DNA of 64,000 nucleotides from positions 124,001-188,000 of the forward strand of contig NZ_JACJVQ010000014.1 in the NCBI RefSeq assembly GCF_014212135.1, in the 5' to 3' direction. The position numbers and the translations under genes are program-made. Every line of letters starts with the position of its first letter. Position 1 is the stretch's first letter. Shown here piece by piece: positions 26,186 through 36,300 of the stretch. The stretch is from Cohnella thailandensis. Lineage in GTDB: Bacteria; Bacillota; Bacilli; Paenibacillales; Paenibacillaceae. The notes under the pieces were generated by a model. That model was not told the DNA's origin, did not search any database, and saw only the letters and a program-made list of their open reading frames with translations.

Positions 26186-27279
26186 GCGCGGCGCCGGCCG
26201 CGGCTCCTGCGCGGGAGAGGGCGATCGACCTCTTCAAGGGGCTGCTCGTCATCGGGATGGTTTACTGCCACGCGCTTCAGTTCTTCAGCGATCCGCTGGT
26301 ATACCCGGACGGGCAGCGCTTTATCGACGTCATCAACCTGATCACGTTCTCCGGATTCGTCTTCAGCTTCGGGTACGTCTCGCAGCTGGCCTACTACTCG
26401 AAGCCGTTCCGCCGGGCGGCTCCCCGGATGGGGCTGGCCGCGCTCAAGACGCTGATCGCTTTCTACGTATCGGGGACGGCCTTCCGGATTTTTATCGACG
26501 GACGTCCGCTCGATTGGAGCACGATTCGCCCGATTCTGCTTATTCGGGATATGCCGGGCTGGTCGGAGTTTCTGATCTCTTTTACTTACCTGATGGTTGT
26601 CGGGCTTGCGTTGTTCAAGCCGCTGCGGTGGCTGGCCGAACGCCAATGGCTTGGCTTCGCGGCAGCCCTCGCGCTGCTTGCCGCCACGTTCCTCCCCTAC
26701 GGTTCCGTCCACGTTCCCGAGCTTGGGCCGCTGATCGGAACGCGCGACTTCGCGTCGTTCCCCGTCCTTCAGTATTTGCCTTATTATTTGGTCGGCGTTT
26801 TGTTCGCCAAGCATCGGATCGCATGGGACTTGCGGGCGCTTGCTGCGGCCGCCGTCGCGTCGGGGGCCTTCCTCTGGAGGTGGCTCTCCGCGGATGACCA
26901 AGCTTTGCCCGAACGGTTCCCGCCTTCCGTCTGGTGGATCGTCGGTCCCGCCCTGATCCTCTACGGCTATTATTCGCTCTCTCGCCTGATGGAACGTTAT
27001 CCGGCGCCGTTCGCGCCGCTGGAAGCGATGGGGAGAAACGTGCTGTGGTATTTGGTTCTGACCAACGTGCTGATCTTTGCCCTGGAGAGCAAGCAGCCGA
27101 GTCTGATGCTAAGCGAGCGGGACAGCTTCGGCCTAGCCCTCGTTCTGCTCGGCATCGCGGCTTTCGGCTCGTGGATCGTCACGAAGCCGCCGAGGACAAG
27201 CGGAACGGCGTCCCGGTCCGACAGCAAGCGCGGTTTAAGGCCATTAGATGCGGAAGGGATCGATGTTAAAGCAAGATAG
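26182..27279 (+). CDS. Acyltransferase-like polytopic membrane protein
   Basis: The 365-residue protein has about ten membrane helices. 'ERAIDLFKGLLVIGMVYCHALQFF' at the N terminus holds the Asp and His placement of acyltransferase 3/OpgC and heparan N-acetyltransferase-like proteins. These move acyl groups onto surface sugars, or bring them across the membrane. The ATG overlaps the permease stop by four bases, so it belongs to the transport operon, which is an unusual partner. It might modify or strip acyl groups from an acetylated glycan. The exact family is uncertain. Confidence 0.65.
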   Translation: MSAAPAAAPARERAIDLFKGLLVIGMVYCHALQFFSDPLVYPDGQRFIDVINLITFSGFVFSFGYVSQLAYYSKPFRRAAPRMGLAALKTLIAFYVSGTAFRIFIDGRPLDWSTIRPILLIRDMPGWSEFLISFTYLMVVGLALFKPLRWLAERQWLGFAAALALLAATFLPYGSVHVPELGPLIGTRDFASFPVLQYLPYYLVGVLFAKHRIAWDLRALAAAAVASGAFLWRWLSADDQALPERFPPSVWWIVGPALILYGYYSLSRLMERYPAPFAPLEAMGRNVLWYLVLTNVLIFALESKQPSLMLSERDSFGLALVLLGIAAFGSWIVTKPPRTSGTASRSDSKRGLRPLDAEGIDVKAR

Positions 27280-27382
27280 GCGGCCGAAGATTCCGCCAAT
27301 GACCGGCAAGCAGATCATCCGAGGCGAATAGACAGGCCGGAATCGCGCCGCTTCCATATCCCCAAGGAGAGAGGAGATCGCC

Positions 27383-29536
27383 ATGATAAAAAAATCGGTC
27401 AGTTTCTTACTGGCTCTTATTCTGATTCTATCGATCGGGGCCCAGGCTTTCGCGGAAGGAGGGCCGGCGACGGTTCAAAGCGAGGTGACGGTTCATAACC
27501 AGCCTACGTTCACTGACGCCGGCACGGACGCGAGAGGCTTCTCGCCCGGCACGTACGGCTCCGAATACGGGCGCATGCTGAAGCTGGCTAACGGCAATTG
27601 GCTCGCCGTTTATACGATCTACGACAACAATGGGTATACGCGCGTCTCGACCGGCGGCACGAAGCTGCAGGTAGCCCGAAGCACGGATAACGCCCGGACT
27701 TGGACGGTTCTGAACACGATCGCCGATCCGGGACGAGACTTGGACAACGGGCAGATGATCCAACTGGAGAACGGCGACGTCCTGCTCGCGGCCCGCTCCG
27801 TGCGCTGGCAGGAATCGTATACCTTGCCGGTCTATAAAAGCACGGACGGGGGCTCGTCGTGGACGTTCCTCAGCACCATCGACAGCAACATCGGAACTCC
27901 GGGAAGCCTGGGCAGTCCGGATCGGGGCATTTACGAACCGCACATGGGCTTGCTTGGCGACGGGCGGCTCGCCGTCTTTTACGCCAACGAGAAATACGCC
28001 CTGAGCTCCCCGGCCTACAGCCAAATCATCTCGATGAAAGTGTCGACGAACGGCGGCTCGTCGTGGGACAGCGAGATCTTCGCGGCGTGGGACCCGGCGA
28101 ATTCCGCTTCCCGACCCGGCATGCCGGTGTGGACGAAGATGACTAACGGCAAGTATTTCTTGACCTACGAGGTGTGCGGTACGGCCGGCTGCAACGTCTA
28201 TTATAAAATCTCGAACGATGGCGTCACCTGGTCCAGCGGCATCGGAACCCCGATTCCGGGCCAGAACGGAGCGCCGTACGTGCTGTCCTTAAGCGACGGG
28301 CGGCTGGCCGTGACGAGCAACGGCAGCGCGCTGTCCTTCAGCAACGATTACGGCGCGACCTGGTACGCCAACGACCAGGCGTTATGGCCCGGCGCCTTCC
28401 CGGATTATTACTGGGGGAGCCTATATCAGACGGGAACGAACGAGATTGCCGCGATGACGTCCGCCAAGCGCACGGTCGGAGGCCACAACGTCAAGATCAA
28501 GTTCTTGACGCTGCCGACGGGCTTCTCGGACGGTTTCTCCGGAACCGACTCGAACTGGACCAAGTACGAAGGTACGTGGACCGTCTCTGGCGGAGCTTAC
28601 AACGTAAGCTCGACGAGCGCGGCCAAGGCGATCGCGAATCCGTACGTCTCGCTGGTCAATTACGCCGCCGAAGCCGACATCACCCTGACAAGCGCCGGCC
28701 AGGCGAGCCTGATCTTCGACGTGACGAGTCCGGGGAACGGTACCGACGCGTTCAAGGGCTACGGGGCGGGCATCGATTCCGGCGGCGTTCTCTGGCTCGG
28801 CCGCTTCAACAATAATTACACGCAGCTGGCTAGCGCATCCGTCGCCATCTCGATGAACGTGGCTTACAAGCTCAAGGTCGTCAAGAATTTCGGAAGAATC
28901 CAGGTGTTCCTGGACAATGTCCTAAAGATCGACTACACGGATACGACGTATAACCGCGGCACGATCGGCCTTCGGGGAGGCTTCGGCAACACCGCCAGGT
29001 TCGACAACGTGACGGTTACGCCTCACACGTACTCGAACGGCTTCGACAGCAATACCGACAGCGAATGGACGCGCTACGGAGGGACTTGGTCGCTTTCGGG
29101 CGGCGTCTACACGGTCGCTTCGCCGACCGCGTTCGCCAAGTCCGTTCTGAATCAGAGGACGACCGGAGAGAAGTACACGCTCGAAGGCCAAATTCGGCTT
29201 AACGACAGCGGGGAAGGCAGCCTCATTTGGAACGTGCAGAATCCGGCCGTCGGAACGGACTCGTTCCAAGGCTACGGAGCGGGCATTTTCGCAAGCGGCA
29301 GCGTATGGCTGGGCAAGTTCAACAACAATTTTACAAGCCTGGGCAACGCGACCCTCCCCATCTCTCCGGGAACGTGGTACACGCTCAAAATCGTCGTCGC
29401 CGGCTATCGCATTCAGGTTTACGTGAACAACACGCTGTACATCGACAGGACGGACTCTTCCTACACGAACGGTTCCGTCGGCGTTCGGGCCGGCTATAAC
29501 AACAACGTCAGCTTCGACAGTATCAAGATCTATTAA
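27383..29536 (+). CDS. Secreted sialidase-fold glycoside hydrolase (GH93- or GH33-like) with two lectin-like domains
   Basis: The 717-residue protein has a signal peptide cut near AFA-E (residue 24/25). Residues about 40-375 form a sialidase-type beta-propeller with Asp-box motifs 'STDGGSSW', 'STNGGSSW' and 'SNDGVTW'. 'LDNGQMIQLENGDVLLAARS' and 'RPGMPVWTKMTNGKYFLTYE' resemble exo-arabinanases of GH93 more than true sialidases, which need an Arg triad not clearly seen here. Two concanavalin A-like domains of about 165 residues follow in tandem ('GFSDGFSGTDSNWTKYEGTWTV', and 'NGFDSNTDSEWTRYGGTWSL'). It probably releases sugars from a plant polysaccharide outside the cell. Start ATG follows GAGAGGAG. 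It lies between the transporter genes and the GH2 gene. Confidence 0.72.
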   Translation: MIKKSVSFLLALILILSIGAQAFAEGGPATVQSEVTVHNQPTFTDAGTDARGFSPGTYGSEYGRMLKLANGNWLAVYTIYDNNGYTRVSTGGTKLQVARSTDNARTWTVLNTIADPGRDLDNGQMIQLENGDVLLAARSVRWQESYTLPVYKSTDGGSSWTFLSTIDSNIGTPGSLGSPDRGIYEPHMGLLGDGRLAVFYANEKYALSSPAYSQIISMKVSTNGGSSWDSEIFAAWDPANSASRPGMPVWTKMTNGKYFLTYEVCGTAGCNVYYKISNDGVTWSSGIGTPIPGQNGAPYVLSLSDGRLAVTSNGSALSFSNDYGATWYANDQALWPGAFPDYYWGSLYQTGTNEIAAMTSAKRTVGGHNVKIKFLTLPTGFSDGFSGTDSNWTKYEGTWTVSGGAYNVSSTSAAKAIANPYVSLVNYAAEADITLTSAGQASLIFDVTSPGNGTDAFKGYGAGIDSGGVLWLGRFNNNYTQLASASVAISMNVAYKLKVVKNFGRIQVFLDNVLKIDYTDTTYNRGTIGLRGGFGNTARFDNVTVTPHTYSNGFDSNTDSEWTRYGGTWSLSGGVYTVASPTAFAKSVLNQRTTGEKYTLEGQIRLNDSGEGSLIWNVQNPAVGTDSFQGYGAGIFASGSVWLGKFNNNFTSLGNATLPISPGTWYTLKIVVAGYRIQVYVNNTLYIDRTDSSYTNGSVGVRAGYNNNVSFDSIKIY

Positions 29537-29568
29537 CTCGAACAAGAATGACGCAAAGGATGATGAAG

Positions 29569-31329
29569 ATGAGCATTCGCAGCTATCGTAAAGAATACCC
29601 GAGGCCGCAATTCGTCCGCGCCGAGTGGCAGAATTTGAACGGGGAGTGGGACTTCCGCTTCGACGACGGCAACGTCGGGGAGAACGAGCGCTGGTACGAG
29701 AATCTCGAGACGGACGTTCGAATTCAAGTTCCATTCGTTTATGAGACGAAAGCAAGCGGCATCGGGGAATCCAAGTTCCATCCGTACGTCTGGTATCAGA
29801 GAAGCTTCTCCGTTCCCGCGGATGCTCTGGGCAAGAGAATTCTATTAAACTTCCAAGCCGTCGATTACGCGGCCAAGGTGTGGGTGAACGGCGAATTCGT
29901 CGGGACTCATGAAGGCGGTTATGCGGCGTTCTCGTTCGACATTACCCGGTTCGTAAGCGCGGAGGGCGAGAACCGTATCGTCGTTAAAGCGGAAGACAGC
30001 GACGACGTTACGCAGCCTAGAGGCAAACAGCGTTGGAGAACCGACAACTTCGGCTGCTGGTACGTGCAGACGACGGGGATCTGGCAGACGGTATGGCTGG
30101 AATACGTAAGCGATCGTCACCTTCAGTCGGTCAAGATGACTCCCGACCTCGATACGAGCTCGGTTAAGTTCGATTACCGGCTCGGCGGCGGGGGCGCGTT
30201 CGACGGTGTCACCCTCACGACGAAAATCACGCTGGACGGCGAGCCGATCAAGCAGACCAGCATCGCGGTCGACCGTTCGAGCTTGAGCGCAACCGTGGAG
30301 CTGATCAGCGATAAGCGAGTATGGAGAGTGGAGGCCTGGAGGCCGGCGAATCCGAAGCTTTACGAAGTGGAGTTCGTCCTTGCGGATTCGTCGGGCGCGG
30401 TCCTTGACGAGGTTCAATCCTACTTCGGCCTTCGCAAAGTGTCGATCCAGAAGGGCAAGGTTCTGCTGAACAACGAGCCGATCTATCAGCGCCTGATCTT
30501 GGATCAGGGCTATTGGACCGACAGCCATCTGACGCCTCCTTCCGAGGAAGCGATCCTCGAGGACATCGACCGAATCCTGGAGATGGGCTATAACGGAGTC
30601 CGCAAGCACCAGAAGATCGAAGACCCGCGGTTCCTGTATTGGTGCGACGTGAAGGGGCTGCTCGTCTGGTCGGAGATGGCCGCGGCTTACGAGTTCAACG
30701 ACCGGGCCGTCGACCGGTTTACGAGAGAATGGCTGGATATCGTCCGGCAGCAGTACAATCACCCGAGCATCGTCACTTGGGTTCCGTTTAACGAGTCTTG
30801 GGGCATCGCCAACGTCTTCGCCGACCGGAGGCAGCAGCAGTTCACCGAATCCATCTACCATCTGACGAAGGCGATCGACCCGAACCGGCCGGTTATCGTC
30901 AACGACGGTTGGGAGCATACGGTCTCGGACATTCTTACCCTGCACGATTACGAGGAATCGGGCGAGCGGTTCTTGAAGCGATATGCCGACAAGGACGCCA
31001 TCACAAGCAACGAAATCCCGCATTCGAACTTCAAGTACGCGATGGCCCAAGGCTATGCCTACCGCGGCCAGCCGATTATCATCAGCGAATTCGGCGGCAT
31101 CGCGTTCAAGTCCGAAGAGGGATGGGGCTACGGCAACCAGGTCGATTCGGAGGAGGCATTCCTGGATCGGTTCGCGCGAATCACGCAGGCGATCAAGGAC
31201 ACGGATTATATCTGCGGCTATTGCTACACGCAGGTTACCGACGTTCAGCAAGAGGTCAACGGCCTGCTCGGCGAAGACCGGCAGCCTAAGGTTCCGCTCG
31301 ACCGGATCCGGGCGATTAATATGGCATGA
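29569..31329 (+). CDS. Glycoside hydrolase family 2 protein (cytoplasmic)
   Basis: The 586-residue enzyme has the GH2 layout: sugar-binding jelly roll ('WYQRSFSVPADALGKRILLNF'), Ig-like domain, and TIM barrel. The acid/base is Glu409 in 'VPFNESWG' and the nucleophile is Glu507 in 'ISEFGG'. It lacks a signal peptide, so it cleaves imported oligosaccharides inside the cell. GH2 covers beta-galactosidase, beta-glucuronidase, beta-mannosidase and arabinopyranosidase activities; which one is not decided here. ATG 29569 is chosen from four nearby ATGs because AAAGGA is eight bases upstream. A terminator follows, so this ends the locus. Confidence 0.88.
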   Translation: MSIRSYRKEYPRPQFVRAEWQNLNGEWDFRFDDGNVGENERWYENLETDVRIQVPFVYETKASGIGESKFHPYVWYQRSFSVPADALGKRILLNFQAVDYAAKVWVNGEFVGTHEGGYAAFSFDITRFVSAEGENRIVVKAEDSDDVTQPRGKQRWRTDNFGCWYVQTTGIWQTVWLEYVSDRHLQSVKMTPDLDTSSVKFDYRLGGGGAFDGVTLTTKITLDGEPIKQTSIAVDRSSLSATVELISDKRVWRVEAWRPANPKLYEVEFVLADSSGAVLDEVQSYFGLRKVSIQKGKVLLNNEPIYQRLILDQGYWTDSHLTPPSEEAILEDIDRILEMGYNGVRKHQKIEDPRFLYWCDVKGLLVWSEMAAAYEFNDRAVDRFTREWLDIVRQQYNHPSIVTWVPFNESWGIANVFADRRQQQFTESIYHLTKAIDPNRPVIVNDGWEHTVSDILTLHDYEESGERFLKRYADKDAITSNEIPHSNFKYAMAQGYAYRGQPIIISEFGGIAFKSEEGWGYGNQVDSEEAFLDRFARITQAIKDTDYICGYCYTQVTDVQQEVNGLLGEDRQPKVPLDRIRAINMA

Positions 31330-31344
31330 TAGAGCAAGCGGATG

Positions 31345-31377
31345 AACTCAAGCTCCTTAGGGGCTTGAGTTTTTTTG
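31345..31377 (+). terminator. Terminator after the GH2 gene
   Basis: ACTCAAGC and GCTTGAGT form a stem around CCTTAGG, followed by seven T. Confidence 0.88.
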
Positions 31378-31464
31378 TTGGACGAATTGGATAAAATTGC
31401 GACTTAAGAAACAGGAGTTTGGCGGAAAGTGTCGAAGCCCATTAGGACAAGGAGATCGAACGAT

Positions 31465-32673
31465 ATGAGCCTGTTAAAAGATTTTCTGCTGCAGCTGGCG
31501 CTAATAGCCGTTATCACGCTCTCTTATCAATTGTTCTCCACGGAGAGAGCGGATCGGACGAGGCACGCCAAGCAAGTCGTCACCTTCCTGTTCGGACTGG
31601 CCGTTCTGCTGTGCATGACGTTTCCCGCGCACTTGAGCCCCGATGTCCGCATAGATATACGGGTCGTTCCCTTGCTGCTCGGAACGCTCTATGGAGGGAC
31701 GACCACGGGGATATTTTTGTCCGCGCTCATTATGGTGTACCGGCTTTATCTCGGAGTCGATCCCGGCCTCCTTACGACGGCATTGACGCTGCTAATCAGC
31801 ATGCCGGTCATTTTATACTGCCGAACGCTCTTCCTAAAGGCGAATAAGCCGAAAAAAGTCGTTATAGCGGTATCGCTATCTCTTTTCTATTGTCAGGTGG
31901 GCTTCATTCTCTTGTCCATCGTCCGGGATATGACCGTTTCCCTGTTGCAGACGAATCTGCTTTATGCGCTCGTTGCCTCGGCATCGATGCTGCTGTTTAC
32001 CTCCTTGAACGAGTCGATCCGCGAGATGCTTGCTAGAAATAGCAAACTCCAGGAGGAAGCCAAGGAGGCGGAGATCGCCTTCTTGCGTTCCCAGATCAAT
32101 CCCCACTTCTTGTACAACACGCTGAATTCGATCGCCATTCTATGCCTGAAGGATCCGCGCAGAGCGGAAGAGCTGACGTTGGAATTCTCGCGTTACTTAA
32201 GAAGAAGCTTCGACTTCAAGCCGATCGGCTCGCCGACGACTCTCGAGCACGAGCTGGAGTTGATACAAGCATACCTGACGATAGAGAAGGCTCGTTTCGG
32301 ATCCCGGCTGAACGTGGAGTACGAGGTGGATGCGGCGCCCGGCACCCGGGTTCCCCCGCTCGTTCTCCAACCCTTGGTGGAAAATGCCGTTCGGCACGGC
32401 CTGATGTCCAATCTGAGAGGCGGTACCGTCAAGATTACTATTCGGGAAGAGGAAGATGCCTCCATCCGGTTCGTCGTGGAAGACAATGGCCGCGGAATGG
32501 ACCGGTTCCAGCTGGAATCCGTTCTTGTTCCCGGCGAATCCAGGAAAGGCATCGGACTCGCGAACATCGGCCAACGGATCATGCTTTTATACGGCAACAG
32601 CCTGCAGATCGAAAGCGAAGAAGGGCGCGGCACGAGGGTCAGCTTTCGCATTCCTGCGGATCGGACATTTTAG
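31465..32673 (+). CDS. Sensor histidine kinase, LytS-like (5TM-5TMR_LYT type)
   Basis: The 402-residue kinase has five or six membrane helices in residues 1-175 of the 5TMR-LYT type, a short coiled coil, the His_kinase box 'LRSQINPHFLYNTLN' with His214 as the phosphorylated residue, and a HATPase domain ('VENAVRHGL', 'VEDNGRGM', 'GIGLANIGQRI'). The ATG at 31465 is preferred to GTG 31429 because AAGGAG is ten bases upstream. The response regulator gene follows after 13 bases. Kinases of this class respond to changes in the envelope or to small metabolites. The signal here is unknown. Confidence 0.88.
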   Translation: MSLLKDFLLQLALIAVITLSYQLFSTERADRTRHAKQVVTFLFGLAVLLCMTFPAHLSPDVRIDIRVVPLLLGTLYGGTTTGIFLSALIMVYRLYLGVDPGLLTTALTLLISMPVILYCRTLFLKANKPKKVVIAVSLSLFYCQVGFILLSIVRDMTVSLLQTNLLYALVASASMLLFTSLNESIREMLARNSKLQEEAKEAEIAFLRSQINPHFLYNTLNSIAILCLKDPRRAEELTLEFSRYLRRSFDFKPIGSPTTLEHELELIQAYLTIEKARFGSRLNVEYEVDAAPGTRVPPLVLQPLVENAVRHGLMSNLRGGTVKITIREEEDASIRFVVEDNGRGMDRFQLESVLVPGESRKGIGLANIGQRIMLLYGNSLQIESEEGRGTRVSFRIPADRTF

Positions 32674-32686
32674 AGGGGGAGAATGG

Positions 32687-33283
32687 ATGCTTAGAGCCAT
32701 GATCGTAGACGATGAGGAGCTGGCGATCGAGCGGCTGGAGATGATTCTCTCGGAGGTCGGCGGAGTCGAGATCGGATATTCTACTCTCGATCCGAGAGAG
32801 GCCTGCGAATATGCGAGAACGAACCCGGTCCAGATCGCCTTTCTGGACATCTCCATGCCGGAGATCGACGGAATGAGCCTGTCGGACCATCTGCGCAAGC
32901 TGGATTCGTCCATCGACGTGGTGTTCGTGACCGGCTATGACTCCTACGCGGTTCAGGCCTTCGAGGTTAACGCCTCGGACTACTTGTTGAAGCCTGTGAG
33001 CTTGGAACGGATGGCCAAGACGCTGGAGCGGATCCGCGAGAGGCGGCGAAGCGCGGAACCCGAATCGAAGGTGCTTCCGGAGCTAAAGACTATCTTGACC
33101 GAACAGGAAGCGAGGGTCGTCGGCCTCATCGCGGAAGGGCTGCCGAACAAAGAGATCGCGAGCCGCCTGAACATCACGGCCGAGACGGTCAAGACTCATC
33201 TCAAGAACTGCTTCCGCAAGCTCGAGGTTAACAATCGGGTGCAGCTGCTTCGGCGGGCTCACGAGTTGAAAATAAGGATATAG
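32687..33283 (+). CDS. Response regulator: LytTR-type receiver fused to LuxR-type HTH
   Basis: The 198-residue protein has a receiver domain with acidic pair Asp8/Asp9, phosphoacceptor Asp54 and Lys102. The receiver spelling ('VDDEELAIERL', 'FVTGYDSYAVQAFEVNASDYLLKP') is that of LytR/AlgR-class regulators, whose output is normally a LytTR domain. Instead residues about 135-198 hold a LuxR/GerE-type helix-turn-helix ('LTEQEARVVGLIAEGLPNKEIASRL', 'TAETVKTHLKNCFRKL'). It works with the adjacent LytS-like kinase. The target genes are unknown; the next gene is the repeat-rich SLH protein. Confidence 0.88.
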   Translation: MLRAMIVDDEELAIERLEMILSEVGGVEIGYSTLDPREACEYARTNPVQIAFLDISMPEIDGMSLSDHLRKLDSSIDVVFVTGYDSYAVQAFEVNASDYLLKPVSLERMAKTLERIRERRRSAEPESKVLPELKTILTEQEARVVGLIAEGLPNKEIASRLNITAETVKTHLKNCFRKLEVNNRVQLLRRAHELKIRI

Positions 33284-33290
33284 CGGTTGA

Positions 33291-33317
33291 ATTTCCCCCG
33301 TATGGGGGATTTTTTTA
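33291..33317 (+). terminator. Terminator after the response regulator gene
   Basis: CCCCC-GTAT-GGGGG flanked by AT pairs and followed by seven T, eight bases after the stop codon. Confidence 0.88.
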
Positions 33318-33387
33318 TGCCATTTTTAAGATTAGAATATTCGACATTAAGGGACAGGAAGATCAGCTTCGGGAGGAGAAAAAAAGG

Positions 33388-36300
33388 ATGTTGGCAATGA
33401 GGATTTTGAAGAGGAAAACGGGCTGGTTGGCGGCGCTGCTGCTCTTGCTGCTTGGGCTAAGCGGGTGCATATCGACTTCGGAAAGCGTAACCATCAATAT
33501 TAAGGATGAGGACACGCTGGAAGCCAATGAGCAAATCTATCTTCTTTTTAACGATGGGACAACCGCGACAACGGCCGGGCAGGAGGGCCTGTCGTCGATT
33601 ACGATCAACAACCCTGACGTCAAAACAATCGTGGGCGCTTGGGTGTACGATTCCGTTGCCGGAGTAAGCTGGGTTCCGGATTATTATTATGGCAACAGCA
33701 CCATTGATGACTTTAATAGTGTTTACATTTCGAACATAAGCGGTACCAAGCCTCAAATTCCTGCGGCCTATGCCGTTTTACAGGGGGAACCTAAGCTCTT
33801 TACGTCGACCGATGGTAAGGTATTTTACGACGTGACGTTTGCTCTGTACGGGGCAGGCGAGAACGCTCCTTTGGTTGACGGCCGCACCGGGGTATTCGCT
33901 CAGACGACGGATCAGGTAACCTTCATGGATTTAGATCCTCAGAATACTCAGAATCAGGGAAGTACGGTGACGGAAGGACTCGCTTCTTTTACGCAGAACG
34001 GTCTTGTAACTTTCCGGGTGAAATCGGCTGCTTTCGATCCGAACGATCCGCAGATCTCCTCGATTCCGTTTGCGCTGAAGACGGCCTCCGGGTTTATTCC
34101 TATCTACACGCAAGCGGACCTTTCCGGTTTGACATTATCGGAAGGGGAATTGAGTCCAAGCTTCGACCGTTCCGTCACTTCTTATACGGCTAACGTAGCG
34201 AACGATGTCGAGAGTCTTATGGTCACTGCTTCCGTCTACGACAGCGTGTCCACGATTATCGTTAACGGTGAAGTCGCCGACAACGGAACGGCCAGCGGAG
34301 CGATCGATTTGACGGTCGGTGCTAATCCGATTGAAATTGACGTTACCGCGGAGGACGGTACGAAGAAGACGTACACGGTAACGGTAACCCGCGAGCCGTA
34401 CGTGCCAAGCAGCGATGCGACGCTGTCCGGCCTTAGCGTGTCGGAAGGGACGCTGACTCCGGGCTTCGACGGCGAGGTTGCGGCGTATAGCGTCGATGTG
34501 GCGAGCGACGTGGAGAGCCTGACGGTGACGCCGACCGCTACGGACAGCAAGGCGATGATCATCGTGGGCGAAGAAGAAGTCGACAGCGGAACGGCGAGCG
34601 GAGCGATCGATCTTGCAGTCGGAGCCAACAAGGTCGAGATCGTCGTGACCGCGGAGGACGGCACGAAGAAGACCTACACGGTAACGGTAACCCGCGCGGA
34701 GCCGTACGTGCCAAGCGGCGATGCGACGCTGTCCGGCTTGAGCTTGTCGGAAGGGATGCTGACTCCGAGCTTCGATGCCGAGGTGACGGCATACAGCGTC
34801 AATGTGGCGAGCGACGTCGAGAGCCTGACGGTGACGCCGACCGCTACGGACAGCAAGGCAAAGATCATTGTGGGCGAAGAAAAAGTCGACAGTGGCGAGG
34901 CTAGCGGAGCGATCGATCTTGCGGTCGGAGCTAACCCGATCAAAATCGTCGTGACCGCGGAGAACGGAACGAAGAAGTCGTACACGGTAACGGTAGTCCG
35001 TGCGGAGCCGTACGTGCCAAGCGGCGATGCGACGCTGTCCGGCTTGAGCTTGTCGGAAGGGATGCTGACTCCGAGCTTCGATGCCGAGGTGACGGCATAC
35101 AGCGTCAATGTGGCGAGCGACGTCGAGAGCCTGACGGTGACGCCGACCGCTACGGACAGCAAGGCAAAGATCATTGTGGGCGAAGAAAAAGTCGACAGTG
35201 GCGAGGCTAGCGGAGCGATCGATCTTGCAGTCGGAGCCAACAAGGTCGAGATCGTCGTGACCGCGGAGAACGGAACGAAGAAGTCGTACACGGTAACGGT
35301 AGTCCGTGCGGAGCCGTACGTGCCAAGCAGCGATGCGAAGCTGTCCGGCTTGAGCTTGTCGGAAGGGACACTGACTCCGAGCTTCGATGCCGAGGTTGCT
35401 TCGTATAGCGTCGATGTGGCGAGCGACGTCGAGAGCCTGACGGTGACGCCGACCGCTACGGACAGCAAGGCAAAGATCATTGTGGGCGAAGAAAAAGTCG
35501 ACAGCGGCACGGCTAGCGGAGCGATCGAGCTGGCGATCGGCGCCAACGAGATCGAGATCGTCGTGATGGCGGAGAACGGTACGAAAAAGACCTACACGGT
35601 AACGGTAACCCGCGCGGAGCCGTACGTGCCAAGCGGCGATGCGACGCTGTCCGGCTTGAGCTTGTCGGAAGGGATGCTGACTCCGAGCTTCGATGCCGAG
35701 GTGACGGCATACAGCGTCAATGTGGCGAGCGACGTCGAGAGCCTGACGGTGACGCCGACCGCTACGGACAGCAAGGCAAAGATCATTGTGGGCGAAGAAA
35801 AAGTCGACAGCGGCACGGTTAGCGGAGCGATCGATCTTGCGGTCGGCGCGAACCCGATCAAGATCGTCGTGACCGCAGAAGACGGCACGAAGAAGACGTA
35901 CGCGGTAACGGTAGTCCGTGCACAGCCGTATGTGCCAAGCGGCGATGCGACCTTGTCCGGCTTGAGCGTATCGGAAGGGAAGCTGACTCCGAGCTTCGAC
36001 GCTTCGGTTACGTCCTACGCGGTTGACGTAGCCAATAGCGTTACGAGCCTGTCGGTCACGTCAGCCGTCTATGACAATACGGCATCGATCTCCGTGAACG
36101 ATGTGGTCGTCGACAGCGGCACGGCCAGCGGAGCGATCGATCTTGCGGTCGGCGCGAACCCGATCAAGATCGTCGTGACCGCAGAGAATGGCACGGAGAA
36201 GACGTACACGGTAACGGTAACCCGCGCGGAGCCGTACGTGCCAAGCGGCGATGCGACTCTCTCCGGCCTTAGCGTGTCGGAAGGGACGTTGACTCCGAGC

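Noticed and set aside
27383..29536. True sialidase (neuraminidase) activity
   Set aside because: Asp boxes show the fold, but the arginine triad and Tyr/Glu pair of sialidases cannot be placed with confidence, and the neighbours point to plant glycans rather than sialic acid.
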